Shown here piece by piece: positions 53,685-62,860 of a stretch of DNA of 64,000 nucleotides. Origin of the DNA: Pararhizobium qamdonense (lineage in GTDB: Bacteria; Pseudomonadota; Alphaproteobacteria; Rhizobiales; Rhizobiaceae); NCBI RefSeq assembly GCF_029277445.1, contig NZ_CP119568.1:551006-615005 (forward strand), read 5' to 3'. A program made the position numbers and the translations under genes. The notes under the pieces are model-generated. The model did not search any database. It saw nothing but the letters and a program-made list of their open reading frames with translations, and was not told the origin of the DNA. Numbering within the stretch: position 1 is the first letter of the stretch; every line of letters starts with the position of its first letter.

Positions 53685-55013
53685 ATGGCCGGACGGTATC
53701 GACTGCTAATCGCCACGGGCCTTTGCCTGTCGCTCGCCGGACTTCCTATGGAACGCTACGGATCGCCACCTGCGTTCGCCCAGGAGACGTCCGCAGCCAC
53801 TCCTTCGGCCACGGACGATGACACCCCAGCTCCGCTGACCGAGGACGAACTCGAGATCCTTGTCGCACGGATTGCGCTCTATCCAGACGAACTCGTCGCA
53901 CTCGTCTCGTCTGCTTCCCTTTATCCCCTGCAGGTCGTCGAAGCGGCCCGTTTCCTCGGTCAGATCAAGAAGAATGCCAAGCTAAAGCCGAAGTCGACAT
54001 GGGACGGAAGCATCGTCTCGCTTCTCAACTATCCGCAGATCGTTACGATGATGAGCGACGACCTCGACTGGACGCAGTCGCTCGGGGCGGCGCTGACCTA
54101 CCAGCAGAAGGACGTGCTGATTGCCATCCAGCAGTTGCGCGACAAAGCTGTCGCCGACGGCATCATCAAGACTGACGACAAGATCAAGATCAGCCAGGAG
54201 AACGACAACGTCGTCATCGTCGCGGCGAACCCGGAGAAGATCTACGTCCCGCAATATGAACCGGAGATGCTGTATCAGCCGGGCTATGTCGCAGCGCCGA
54301 TTGCCTACTATCCGGAACCGTATCCAAACTATTATTACCCGACCGCGACCTTCTTCGCTGGCGTGGTGACGGGAGCCGTATGGGCCGCAGCCGTCGACTG
54401 GAATCGCTGGGGGGTCGCGGGCGGGCGCTGGAACGGCAATGTCGATATCGATTGCAACAACTGCTTCAACAACATCAAGGGCAAGGTGAACATCAACGAT
54501 CTCGACTGGAAGAACGTCGACCGCAGCAAGATCAAGTTCGACAGGAACCAGTTCAACAACATCGACCGCACCGCCTTCCGCAACAGCATCCAGGCAAACG
54601 GTGATCGCAACAGGGCCAACATCGCCGGCAACGACCGCGTGACGAACATCCGCAACAAGCCGGGCAATATCAGCGTCAACGACGTCCGCAAGAGCAAGAT
54701 CGATGCCGACAGGATCAACCGCAACAAGCCGGAGAGAAAAGCGGCGAAGGCCGCTCAAAACCGCAGGCCGGAAGCAAGACCGACCAAGGCCGCCGGGAAC
54801 ATCAAGCAGCGACCGAACGCCAAACGCCCAGTGGCGAAGGCTAAGCCCGCGGCACGGGTCGACAACCGCGCAAGGAAACCGTCCGCCTTGGGAAATGTGA
54901 ACAGCGGCAGACGTACACAGATCCAGTCCAACCGCGGCAGGCAGGCCATGAGTGGTGGAAACCGGGGCGGCGGCAATCGCCAGATTCATCGTGGTGGCGG
55001 TCGTCGTCGTTAA
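53685..55013 (+). CDS. DUF3300 exported protein with Asn/Arg-rich tail
   Basis: A 442-residue exported protein (signal peptide with LLIATGLCLSLAGL). The DUF3300 domain is clear: LEILVARIALYPDELVALVS, LYPLQVVEAARFLGQIKKNA, MSDDLDWTQSLGAALTYQQK and DVLIAIQQLRDKAVADG. A tyrosine/proline-rich segment (YYPEPYPNYYYPTA) and an Asn/Asp/Arg-rich low-complexity tail with lysine-rich and glycine-rich ends follow. The family is extracytoplasmic and of unknown function; it regularly precedes DUF2950, as here (24-base gap). Two regulon-type sites lie upstream. Confidence 0.92.
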   Translation: MAGRYRLLIATGLCLSLAGLPMERYGSPPAFAQETSAATPSATDDDTPAPLTEDELEILVARIALYPDELVALVSSASLYPLQVVEAARFLGQIKKNAKLKPKSTWDGSIVSLLNYPQIVTMMSDDLDWTQSLGAALTYQQKDVLIAIQQLRDKAVADGIIKTDDKIKISQENDNVVIVAANPEKIYVPQYEPEMLYQPGYVAAPIAYYPEPYPNYYYPTATFFAGVVTGAVWAAAVDWNRWGVAGGRWNGNVDIDCNNCFNNIKGKVNINDLDWKNVDRSKIKFDRNQFNNIDRTAFRNSIQANGDRNRANIAGNDRVTNIRNKPGNISVNDVRKSKIDADRINRNKPERKAAKAAQNRRPEARPTKAAGNIKQRPNAKRPVAKAKPAARVDNRARKPSALGNVNSGRRTQIQSNRGRQAMSGGNRGGGNRQIHRGGGRRR

Positions 55014-55037
55014 TCCCCAGGAACAAGGAAGACAGCC

Positions 55038-55991
55038 ATGACCAGATCAGTCCGAAAAATGCTCCTGGGTTCGGTATTTGCAGCGATGCTCTTAGGAACC
55101 GTGCCGAATACGATTGCCGCCGAACCATCGGACGCCACCGCGATCTCGTCCTTCGCCTCTCCCACCGATCCGCCCGTGTTCGACACGCCGGAGCAGGCCA
55201 TCGATGCCTTCAAGGCGGCGCTCGGAGCGGATGACTTCGACAGGTTCGCGACCCTGCTCGGCCTCGACGCAGCCAAGGCAAAGGCGGGCGAGGGCGTGAT
55301 GGATACCTACGCGGAGATCCGCGACGGTGCGAAAGCCAAGGTCGCCGCAAAGGATGTTGACGGCCGGAAGGTTCTCGAGATCGGTGACAAGCTGTGGTCG
55401 CTGCCATTTCCGGTCGTGAAGGGCGACGATGGCAAGTGGTCATTCGATACCTATGCCGGGTTTGAGGAGATTATCAACCGCCGTGTTGGCGAGAACGAAC
55501 TGCAGACGATCGATACGATGCGCGCCTATGTCGACGCACAGAGGGAATATGCCGCTGCCGACCACGACGAGGATGGCGTGCTGGAGTATGCTCGCAAGCT
55601 GATTAGCAGCGATGGCAAGACCGATGGGCTGTACTGGTCGCCAGACCTCGGCGAGGGCGAAAGCCCTGCAGGCAACGCTCTTGAAGACAATGCCGCGCTC
55701 GACAAGACAAGGCTCGGGGAGGGTTACTACGGCTACCGGTACAGGATCATCGAGAGCCAGGGGCCGAACATTGCGGGCGGCAAGTTCGACTACGTCATCA
55801 ACGGCAACATGATCGCGGGGTTCGCGCTGATCGCCTGGCCGATCCGCTATGGCGAAACGGGCGTTCACACGTTCACGGTGAATGCGAACGGCACGGTCTA
55901 CCAGGCCGATCTTGGTGAGAAGACTGCGGCAATGGCGGCGGGGATCAGGACGTTCAACCCGGATGATCATTGGGAGGTGACCGCGGACTGA
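55038..55991 (+). CDS. DUF2950 exported protein
   Basis: A 317-residue exported protein. After a signal peptide (MLLGSVFAAMLLGTVPNTIA) come the family stretches FDTPEQAIDAFKAALGADDF, FEEIINRRVGENELQTIDTM, RAYVDAQREYAAADHDEDGV and LYWSPDLGEGESPAGNALED. DUF2950 proteins have unknown function and usually accompany DUF3300, as here; the pair probably forms part of an envelope structure or stress response. Directly downstream of DUF3300 on the same message. It is the last gene of the island. Confidence 0.92.
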   Translation: MTRSVRKMLLGSVFAAMLLGTVPNTIAAEPSDATAISSFASPTDPPVFDTPEQAIDAFKAALGADDFDRFATLLGLDAAKAKAGEGVMDTYAEIRDGAKAKVAAKDVDGRKVLEIGDKLWSLPFPVVKGDDGKWSFDTYAGFEEIINRRVGENELQTIDTMRAYVDAQREYAAADHDEDGVLEYARKLISSDGKTDGLYWSPDLGEGESPAGNALEDNAALDKTRLGEGYYGYRYRIIESQGPNIAGGKFDYVINGNMIAGFALIAWPIRYGETGVHTFTVNANGTVYQADLGEKTAAMAAGIRTFNPDDHWEVTAD

Positions 55992-56844
55992 GACTTAACT
56001 TTCGCGTGTCCAGGCGTTTATTTCATGGTGCCCGCCGCTCTTGATGCCGGATGACCGTGGCCCTATCGTGGCTCCAGCCGTGCAGAAGAGATTTGGTGAT
56101 GGAAGCGACATAGACACACGCCAATGTGCCAACGCGACGCACAGTTATTTTATTAACTGCATGACAATGTAAGCACTTCCCGAACCTGCGCAGTGCTCAC
56201 GAGGGTCGCGACTCAATGGCCTGCGATAAAGCATTAGATCACGCCTTTAAGCGGGGCAGCAAAGCTACTGGCTTTCGCTCGGCGTGGCCGAGCTCTGTGC
56301 TCGCTGCACACGGGGCGCTTCGCCTTAAGTTTTGCTCTTGCGAGCCTCCACACCTGGGAGCACTGTCTAGTTAGTAACATACCTTAAACCTGTCGGTGTT
56401 AAGGATGGCCTTACGCCCGGCAGGCTGAATCAAGTAACCCTTGGCGGTTCGAATTTGAAGTATGAAATACGTGCTTAAAAAAAGTGCCCTTGATCGGTGA
56501 GCATATATAAGAAAGCACTACTTTACTCAAAAATCAACCGATTGCGAAACATCTGCAGTCTCGAACAATATTTAAGAGATGGGAAGGGCTGCAGCCACAG
56601 CCACAGCGGAGTTTTGGGCCCAGGTGTAGAAGAACCGCTGGCATTATGAAAAGCCACAGTGCCGGGGGACAAGATGGGGAAAACGTTGATCCCTCGGCCA
56701 TCGGCGTAGCGAGCGCTCGCTTAACGACAGATCTCCTAAGGGGCGCAATGCCTCGCACACTAGTTCAGTCGGCGATCGCATACGGATTTTAGGTAGGCGT
56801 TGCGGTCAGCGCGTCGAACTGTCAGTCGCCGGCCTACAGACTGG
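55992..56844. other. Intergenic with half-site E, no gene recognised
   Basis: About 850 bases with low coding quality and a lower GC content towards 56500. A single GTAACATAC half-site (site E, 56374-56382) is present with a weak GTTA partner. No tRNA or terminator is evident. Confidence 0.45.
56374..56382. promoter_or_regulatory. Operator half-site, site E
   Basis: GTAACATAC, identical to the half-site of A and B. No gene follows it for some 500 bases, so its role is unclear; chance occurrence is possible. Confidence 0.3.
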
Positions 56845-58108
56845 TCATTGGGGCTTTGGATCGATGGCGACCTGGTTCCGCCCCCGACGTTTGGCGACGT
56901 ATAGCGCGTGATCTGCTTGGCTCTGGAGCCTGTCAGCGGAAATACAGTTACAATGCGGTGTCGTTGCCACGCCGATGCTGACCGTCACAATTGGCATTAC
57001 ACGCGACACAGGGTTGGGGAGGGACGCGGCCTCGACCCGTTTACGAATGGTCTCAGCTACCGCACAAGCGGTAAATGTGTCAGCACCCGGAAGCAGGACC
57101 AGAAACTCTTCACCTCCATACCGGGCCACTTGGTCTTGGTCATCTCTCAGGCTGCTCTGAATGATTCCGGCGATTTTCATTAGGCTTCGGTCACCCTCCG
57201 CGTGTCCAAGGCTATCATTTAAGCACTTGAAATCGTCGATGTCACATCAAAACCGAAGCGCCCCCATAATTTGCCGCTGCAATCCAACATTTTTGAAGCC
57301 GCTCCATCATCGAGCGTCGGTTCGCTACCCCGGTCAACGGATCCGTTCGCGCAAGGAGTTCGAGCCGAGCATTCGCATCAGAAAGGTCAGCTAGGCGAGT
57401 GCGGTCGCGCAACTCTAGCAGGAATGTTTTGTGCGCAAGGATCGTTGCAGTTCGGCGTGCCACCAAAGTTGCACCAATACCGCAAGTGAAGAACAAGGTT
57501 CCTGCTACTGCGCTTCCGGGCTGGATGTCCGGGTTCCTGAGCTGGAACACTAGGTAAATACCCACAGCGTAAATGCCAGTCACCACAGCCCAGCGCAGTG
57601 GGACCGGAAAAATCACAATGGCAGTCACAGCAACAAAAAGCATAATCGTCAGATGCCGCTCATAAAACTCACCTCCCGTTGCAACCCCCACCAAAGCAAC
57701 GGACAAGAGAATCAAGAAAACGCCAACAAGAAGGACCGTTGCCTGCAGCCCCATTGCACTCCGCTCGCGAAAAGCGATCACGACAGTCACGGCGGCGGGA
57801 GGAAGCATTGAGGCCGGTAGGAGCATCGACAGGACGATTTCAGCGGGGAGCAAGAATGCGTTGAGACACAGCGTCAGGACGTCGAGAACAATAACCCAGA
57901 TCATCCACGCCCTGATGATCTTCGACCTCTGAGGCCACGAACGCTCTTCAAAAAACCGAGAAAGCTCGCTGTTCAGATGGATGTCTCGAGTTCGGCCGCT
58001 CAGTTGGCGCGCCACCTCGTTGCCGATGGCGGCGCTGGGCCGCTCGACAGCCTTCAACGGCGGAGCGCTATCGAGCCCTCCAGAAGAGCTGCTCAGTTGT
58101 TCTTCCAT
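56845..58108 (-). pseudogene. Second membrane diguanylate cyclase, single-base frameshift
   Basis: A near copy of the cyclase at 31332. The first frame (58108-57242) covers the soluble N-terminus, six helices and the start of the GGDEF domain, ending at GGASVLM with a TGA. The second frame resumes with DIDDFKCLNDSLGH (not in the long open frame), KIAGIIQSSLRDDQDQVARY and GGEEFLVLLPG. A single missing base near 57243, where the intact copy has TGCGA, causes the break. Everything else, including GGEEF, is kept. It is either a very recent pseudogene or a sequencing error. The protein-level similarity to the first copy is high throughout. Confidence 0.88.
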
Positions 58109-58239
58109 CTCTCCGATCTAGGATACCAGCGGTGCGAAACAAGCGTAAGCACAAACCAACATTTAACACGGTTTGCTAAATCTAAACAAAAAATCAATAT
58201 TATGGGTCAGTCCCATGTCATCCGCGACTTTTCGTCAAG

Positions 58240-58760
58240 ATGTCTCACAACAATTCCGTATAAACGGATTGATATCTCAATGACCCCTGCGTCCAACATC
58301 TGCTGACATCCGTCAAATTTTGGCAGGAAGTAGCACCATAAGGCTTCCGCGAAGAAGACGGCTTTTCGCCCTCGCGGCGACCATCTCGGCCGCTTGACCG
58401 CGATTGAAAGCGGCGGGTTTTTCGACGAGAACATGCTTTCCGGCGTCGATTGCGAGAAGCGTGTGCTCGTGATGAAATCGATGCGGGTCGCGATGTAAAT
58501 GATATCCAGATCAGGTGCTTGGAGGCTTCGTAAGTTTCGTAGACCGTCGAAATGCCCCATTGCGCGGCAAAGCGTTCACCCGAAGTCCTGGAGCGAGTGC
58601 CGACGGCGGCAATGATTTGCTGTGTATGCGCCATGACCGACTCGGTGAATTTCGCGGCAATCCATCCCGGAACCAAAGTCCCCATCGAAGGGCCGGTGAT
58701 TCCATAGCGGGTCGCAGCCGAGACTGTGGCAAGCGGTTGGAAACTTCATAAGGCACCTTA
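58240..58760 (-). pseudogene. Gfo/Idh/MocA-type oxidoreductase, decayed
   Basis: Pieces of one dehydrogenase in three minus-strand frames: ALRWGL and GWIAAKFTESVMAHTQQIIA, AVGTRSRTSGERFAAQWGIS, then in another frame [15 protein letters not shown], and in a third [16 protein letters not shown] residues. These are the NAD-binding half of a Gfo/Idh/MocA enzyme ('EKPA' being the catalytic-lysine region). Several frameshifts and a missing C-terminal half make it non-functional. It points away from the sugar-binding gene at 58962. Confidence 0.7.
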
Positions 58761-58961
58761 TTTCGAGCGTTCGTGTGTATTTAAACCTGCCGATAAATGG
58801 TCACGTCTTTACGCGAGGCGGATCTCAGTACGGCTAACAAAGCATGACACGGTACTTTTTAACCAGGTAAATACAGAATTTTCGTTCCATGCGCTTTTCA
58901 GGATAAAATAAATATTCCATAAATATCCAGCCGGCGATTTGCCGGTTCGGGAGGAGAAACC

Positions 58962-59894
58962 ATGAAAAGATTTATGCTGGCTGCGGCATGCAGCACCTTT
59001 TTGGCTTCGACAGCGTATGCCGAAAACATCGGCGTAACGATTGCGCGGGCGGATAGCGCCTTTCTGACGATCGTCCGCAATGGCCTTGAAGACCGCGCCA
59101 AAACTAAAGAGGGCGTAACGCTTCAAGTCGAGGATGCGCAGAACGATACGAGCCGCCAGCTCGACCAGGTTCAGAATTTCATTTCTTCAGGGGTCGATGC
59201 GATTATTGTGATCGCGGTGGACGGCGACGGAACGCCGGCCATCACCAAGATGGCGTCAACTGCCAATATCCCCGTCGTCTATGTGACGCATCCGCCGGCC
59301 GACGCGAAGACCCTACCGGAGACGGCCGCTTTTGTTGGCTCCGACGAGAAGGATTCCGGCACGATGGAAACCAAGGAAGTCTGCCGTCTGCTCGGAGGCA
59401 AGGGCGATGTCTACGTCCTCATGGGTCCCCTCAACAATGAGTCCTCGTTGATCCGCACGAAGGATATCGAAGAGGTGATGGCCACGGACGAATGCAAGGG
59501 CATGACCATTATCGACAAACAATCGGCCAACTGGGACCGTTTGGAAGCGACGAACATCATGACCAACTGGCTATCCACGGGCACGAAATTTGATGCTGTC
59601 ATCGCCAATAACGACGAGATGGCGATCGGCGCGATACAGGCCATGAAATCGGGTGGGACCGATCTGTCGAAGGTGGTGGTCGGTGGCATCGATGCCACCC
59701 AGGATGGACTCGCGGCAATGGCTGCGGGTGACCTAGAGGTCACCGTTTTCCAGAACGCGATCGCGCAGGGCGCTGCTGCTGTCGACGCTGCCATTGCTCT
59801 GTCACGCAAGGAAAAAGTAGAGCGGAATATCTGGATTCCATTCGAACTGGTGACGCCGGACACCATGAAGAAATACACCGACGTCAACCGCTGA
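58962..59894 (+). CDS. Periplasmic sugar-binding protein, rhizopine/inositol type (MocB-like)
   Basis: A 310-residue binding protein for an ABC importer: signal peptide MKRFMLAAACSTFLASTAYA, then the Peripla_BP_4 fold (IGVTIARADSAFLTIVRNGL, QVQNFISSGVDAIIVIAVDG, AVIANNDEMAIGAIQAMKSG, VVVGGIDATQDGLAAMAAGD). It resembles ribose/inositol-type binders and, by neighbourhood, MocB of rhizopine catabolism. No ATPase or permease gene is nearby, so it depends on a transporter encoded elsewhere or is a leftover. GGAGGAG precedes the ATG. The next gene starts 31 bases after its stop. Confidence 0.88.
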   Translation: MKRFMLAAACSTFLASTAYAENIGVTIARADSAFLTIVRNGLEDRAKTKEGVTLQVEDAQNDTSRQLDQVQNFISSGVDAIIVIAVDGDGTPAITKMASTANIPVVYVTHPPADAKTLPETAAFVGSDEKDSGTMETKEVCRLLGGKGDVYVLMGPLNNESSLIRTKDIEEVMATDECKGMTIIDKQSANWDRLEATNIMTNWLSTGTKFDAVIANNDEMAIGAIQAMKSGGTDLSKVVVGGIDATQDGLAAMAAGDLEVTVFQNAIAQGAAAVDAAIALSRKEKVERNIWIPFELVTPDTMKKYTDVNR

Positions 59895-59925
59895 GCGGAT
59901 TGGCGTCCCGTTATGGGAGGAAGAC

Positions 59926-60831
59926 ATGAAGATAGCCCTCGATCCCCATATGCACCGTCATCTGCCGCTCGATCACCTATGCCGCAAGGCGGCAAAGCTG
60001 GGTTATGAGCATATCGAATTGTCGCCACGCGACGACTTCATTCCCTGGTGGGTGCGTCCGCGCGCCCACAAGGAGCGGATCCGCGAATTCAAGAAAGCGT
60101 TGACCGATCACGGCGTCAAGCTGGCCTCGATCTTGCCGATGTATCGTTGGGCAAGTCCGCACGAGGACGAGCGGCAGGCGGCGGTGCGCTACTGGAAGGA
60201 AGCCATTCGTATCGCGGTCGAGATGGATTGCGATACGATGAACTCCGAGTTCGGACGGGGCCCTTCGCCGGATCGCGGTCATCGATCAAGCTGCTGCGGC
60301 GGCATGCACACGCATGAGCACAGCGAGGCCGCCTGGTGGCGCTCGATCGAGGAACTCGTTCCCGTCTTCGAAAAGGAAGGTGTGACGCTCAACATGGAAC
60401 CGCACCCGGAAGACTGGTGCGAAACACTGCATCCGGCCATTGACATGCTGAAAACGATCGGCTCCGACAACGTCAAGTTCCTCTATTGCGCACCGCATAC
60501 CTTCTACTTCGGTGACGACATGGCCAAGTTGATCCGCGACGCAGGGCCGCTCATCAATCATGTGCACGTCGCCGACACCTATAACCATAAGGCATCGTCC
60601 GGCTTGCGCTACATCATCAATCCACCCGGCGCCAAGGTGACCATCCACCAGCATATGGACATGTATCAGGGTGAGATCGATTGGAACGTCTTCTTCTCGT
60701 CACTGGCCGAGGTTGGCTTTGACGGCATCGTCACGGCCTGCGTGTTCGGCTGGGAAGACCGCGCCGACGCGTCCGGCAAATTCATGCGCGGCGAAATCCA
60801 GAAATACGTCGACAAGTATTTTAGGAATTGA
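59926..60831 (+). CDS. Sugar phosphate isomerase/epimerase, MocC/IolE-like
   Basis: A 301-residue TIM-barrel enzyme of the AP_endonuc_2 superfamily. Landmarks are MKIALDPHMHRHLPLDHLCR, YEHIELSPRDDFIPWW, GVKLASILPMYRWASPHEDE, VTLNMEPHPEDW (metal-binding Glu), NVKFLYCAPHTFYFG and INHVHVADTYNHKASSG. The 'MKIALDP...LGYE+IELSPR+DF' opening is typical of MocC, the rhizopine catabolism protein, and of related inositol enzymes. The metal ligands are kept. It is probably co-transcribed with the binding-protein gene before it and the MocA-like fragment after it. The substrate assignment is inference. Confidence 0.88.
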   Translation: MKIALDPHMHRHLPLDHLCRKAAKLGYEHIELSPRDDFIPWWVRPRAHKERIREFKKALTDHGVKLASILPMYRWASPHEDERQAAVRYWKEAIRIAVEMDCDTMNSEFGRGPSPDRGHRSSCCGGMHTHEHSEAAWWRSIEELVPVFEKEGVTLNMEPHPEDWCETLHPAIDMLKTIGSDNVKFLYCAPHTFYFGDDMAKLIRDAGPLINHVHVADTYNHKASSGLRYIINPPGAKVTIHQHMDMYQGEIDWNVFFSSLAEVGFDGIVTACVFGWEDRADASGKFMRGEIQKYVDKYFRN

Positions 60832-60859
60832 ACGAAGTTCGGCAGAGGGAGGAAACGGC

Positions 60860-61159
60860 ATGCGCCTTGGGCTTGTCGGATACGGAACCGGCGGGCGGCA
60901 TTTTCATGCGCCCTTCGTCGCTGCCGCGCGCGGCGTAGAACTCTCTGGCGTCGTTGCGCGAGCCCCTGAGACGATTGCCCGAATAGCAGATCTTCCCGGA
61001 ATACCAATTTATCCAAGCCTGACGGCGATGATCGAAGCCGGCGCCGTCGATGCGCTGACGACCCCCACCCCTCCACAAACGCGGCGCGACCTTGTGCTTG
61101 AGGCGATTGACGCAGGCATCCATGTCATTGCCGACAAACCGTTCGTACGACAGCAGTAG
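60860..61159 (+). pseudogene. MocA/Gfo/Idh-type dehydrogenase, truncated after the NAD domain
   Basis: A 99-codon frame with a full Rossmann N-terminus: MRLGLVGYGTGGRHFHAPFV, then LTTPTPPQTRRDLVLEAIDA and GIHVIADKPF with the catalytic-lysine motif. It stops at VRQQ, at the point where the family normally continues for another 250 residues; the following DNA shows no homology. GGGAGGAAAC precedes the ATG, so a stub may still be made. By position it is the third gene of the rhizopine-type locus and matches MocA. Confidence 0.85.
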
Positions 61160-61379
61160 CATTTAGCGAGGGTTGCTTCACTCGCCATCCCTGCATTTGT
61201 CCGAAACGGCGGCTGTTGATTATCGCCAGAGTTTGATCCAATTTTCCATTTTGGAAAGATCCGCAGACACCGCGAAAAGACGTTTTTGATCAACGCCCTA
61301 AGTGGGCCTCGGCGGTATAACGTTTTATGAAAAGTGGAGTCAATCTTGCTGAAACTCAACAGACAAGACACTGCTGCTC

Positions 61380-61745
61380 CACGGGGCGAGCAGGATCCAA
61401 GTATAATCCATACCGGCCCGCATTGCATCGTGACGGCGGAGGCAGCCCTCGCACTCACGTTAATCATTCACGAACTGGCCACCGATGCCGTCAAATATGG
61501 TCCCTGAACGTCCCTGAAGGGCAGGTCGAGGTCGTGTGGTCGGTGGCAGATGCCCGCATTTACTTTGTGTGGACCGAGCGTAACGGCGCGGCCATCGTGG
61601 CGCCGCAAGGAGAGGGTTCGGATCAAAGCTGATCCAAAACGCATTCCCGTTCGTGTTCGATGCGCGGTCGACCCTGGTCTTTCACGAAACAGGATTGCAT
61701 TTCGCCCTATCGTTCAAGATTGCCGCAACGCTGGTTGCAAGCGCA
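61380..61745 (+). pseudogene. HWE histidine kinase, 3' relic
   Basis: The ATPase half of an HWE kinase in two frames: HTGPHCIVTAEAALALTLII, HELATDAVKYGP then a stop, and in the next frame VEVVWSVADARIYFVWTERN, AFPFVFDARSTLVFHETGLH and FALSF. The HELATDAVKYG N box and WTERNG are diagnostic of the family. The sensor and phosphoacceptor parts are lost. It lies just before an intact receiver gene on the same strand, the usual order for these pairs. Confidence 0.75.
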
Positions 61746-61894
61746 TAATCAAAACAGCCTCGCGCAGTGATCTGATAAATTTTTTGGGCGTAATAGGCTT
61801 GCGAAACAACAGGTTCTAGGGTATTTCGCAAGCTCTACCTCCGAGCTGTGAGCGCCCGCTCAGTTTGTCACGCCACTCCTATAGGAATAGCGCT

Positions 61895-62278
61895 ATGGAT
61901 CATGCTTTTGGGTCACCCTCCGTTCTGATCGTTGAAGATAACCTGCTGATTGCCATGGATCTGGAAGCCATGCTGCAGCAGCTTGGCTTTACCGATACTG
62001 TTCTCTTACCCTCCTGTGCCGGCGCAAAAGCTTGGCTCAAAGTCAACACGCCCGCATTCGCGGTTGTTGACATTCACTTGAAGGACGGTTCTTGTGAAGA
62101 GGTCGCCGTTCAATTGGCGGCCAGAAACATCCCGTTCATCGTTAGCTCCGGATCAAATCAAGTCGTTTCGCCGCCGATTTTCGCGCGGGGCATTCGGGTC
62201 TCAAAACCCTGCGCTTCAGCAGATCTTGCGGCGGCGGTAGCAAGCATCACGTCGTTTTCCTCAAGGTTATCGGGGTAG
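61895..62278 (+). CDS. Single-domain response regulator (receiver)
   Basis: A 127-residue receiver: LIVEDNLLIAMDLEAMLQQL, phosphoacceptor Asp59 in AVVDIHLKDG, VSSGSN at the switch position and VSKPCAS with the conserved lysine. ATG 61895 has TAGGAA upstream. It belongs to the FixJ-less stand-alone receivers that pair with HWE kinases, but the adjacent kinase is only a relic, so it is now an orphan unless another kinase uses it. Confidence 0.9.
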   Translation: MDHAFGSPSVLIVEDNLLIAMDLEAMLQQLGFTDTVLLPSCAGAKAWLKVNTPAFAVVDIHLKDGSCEEVAVQLAARNIPFIVSSGSNQVVSPPIFARGIRVSKPCASADLAAAVASITSFSSRLSG

Positions 62279-62288
62279 GGCAGACAAA

Positions 62289-62417
62289 ATGACGAAAATA
62301 CCCAAACCACGTCGGCAGCGCGGCTTGTCCGCGCACGGTAATTTCGAGGGCGCGAAACGTTTTGCCGCCTCTGCATCGGACGATGAACGCGCAAAACGCG
62401 AAGCGAAAACCGCGTAA
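62289..62417 (+). CDS. Small basic protein of unknown function
   Basis: A 42-residue frame, MTKIPKPRRQRGLSAHGNFE at the start and ASDDERAKREAKTA at the end, 10 bases after the receiver stop. Highly charged, probably disordered. It has no recognised family; the tight spacing behind the receiver is the main support. Confidence 0.45.
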   Translation: MTKIPKPRRQRGLSAHGNFEGAKRFAASASDDERAKREAKTA

Positions 62418-62629
62418 CTGAGAGCCCAGCGCATAGCTGCAGGTGGCGGAACACGCGCTCTCCCCACGTCATCTTCGCCAGAGGACTGCGAAGAAGATAG
62501 GAGATGGAAGTAGATGAATGAACTTAGGAGCTTATGAGGGGCCAGCGAGTTGCGGTAGCGGCTGTTTACGAACCCGAGAGGCCCTTATCATGACGCTTTC
62601 TTCGCATTCCCTTGGACCAGACGGCACAG

Positions 62630-62860
62630 CGACCGCCGCGCGCGCTCCACAAAGTGTCGTGGGGATCTATTGTTTGCTTTGGCAGGCATTATTGCCTCAT
62701 TCGTCGGTGGTTATGTCGCAAGCCGATTATCGGGGCGCCCGAGCCACTCGGCCGGGGGCTGTCATGGCGTGACTTCTTGGGCGGTCAAACGCTCGTCGTG
62801 CTCTGCCTGTTAACCACATCAGTCGGTGCTTTGGTAGGGAGGGCATCAGTCATTGGCAGG
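62630..62860 (+). pseudogene. PhnA-like membrane protein, decayed
   Basis: Three short pieces in two frames resemble one rhizobial membrane protein family: HKVSWGSIVCFG, then ALAGIIASFVGGYVASRLSG with RPSHSAGGCHGVTSWAV, then TLVVLCLLTTSVGALVGRAS. In relatives these are helix one (RVSWGAIFAG), the GGYIAGRLSGRP loop with HGLTTWA, and LLTTSVGSLVGG. Internal deletion and frameshifts are evident. The right end overlaps the convergent small gene at 62846. Confidence 0.55.

Noticed and set aside
53982..54989. 335-codon minus-strand open frame rich in Val/Asp
   Set aside because: Antisense of the DUF3300 gene; the odd composition mirrors its Asn/Arg-rich tail.
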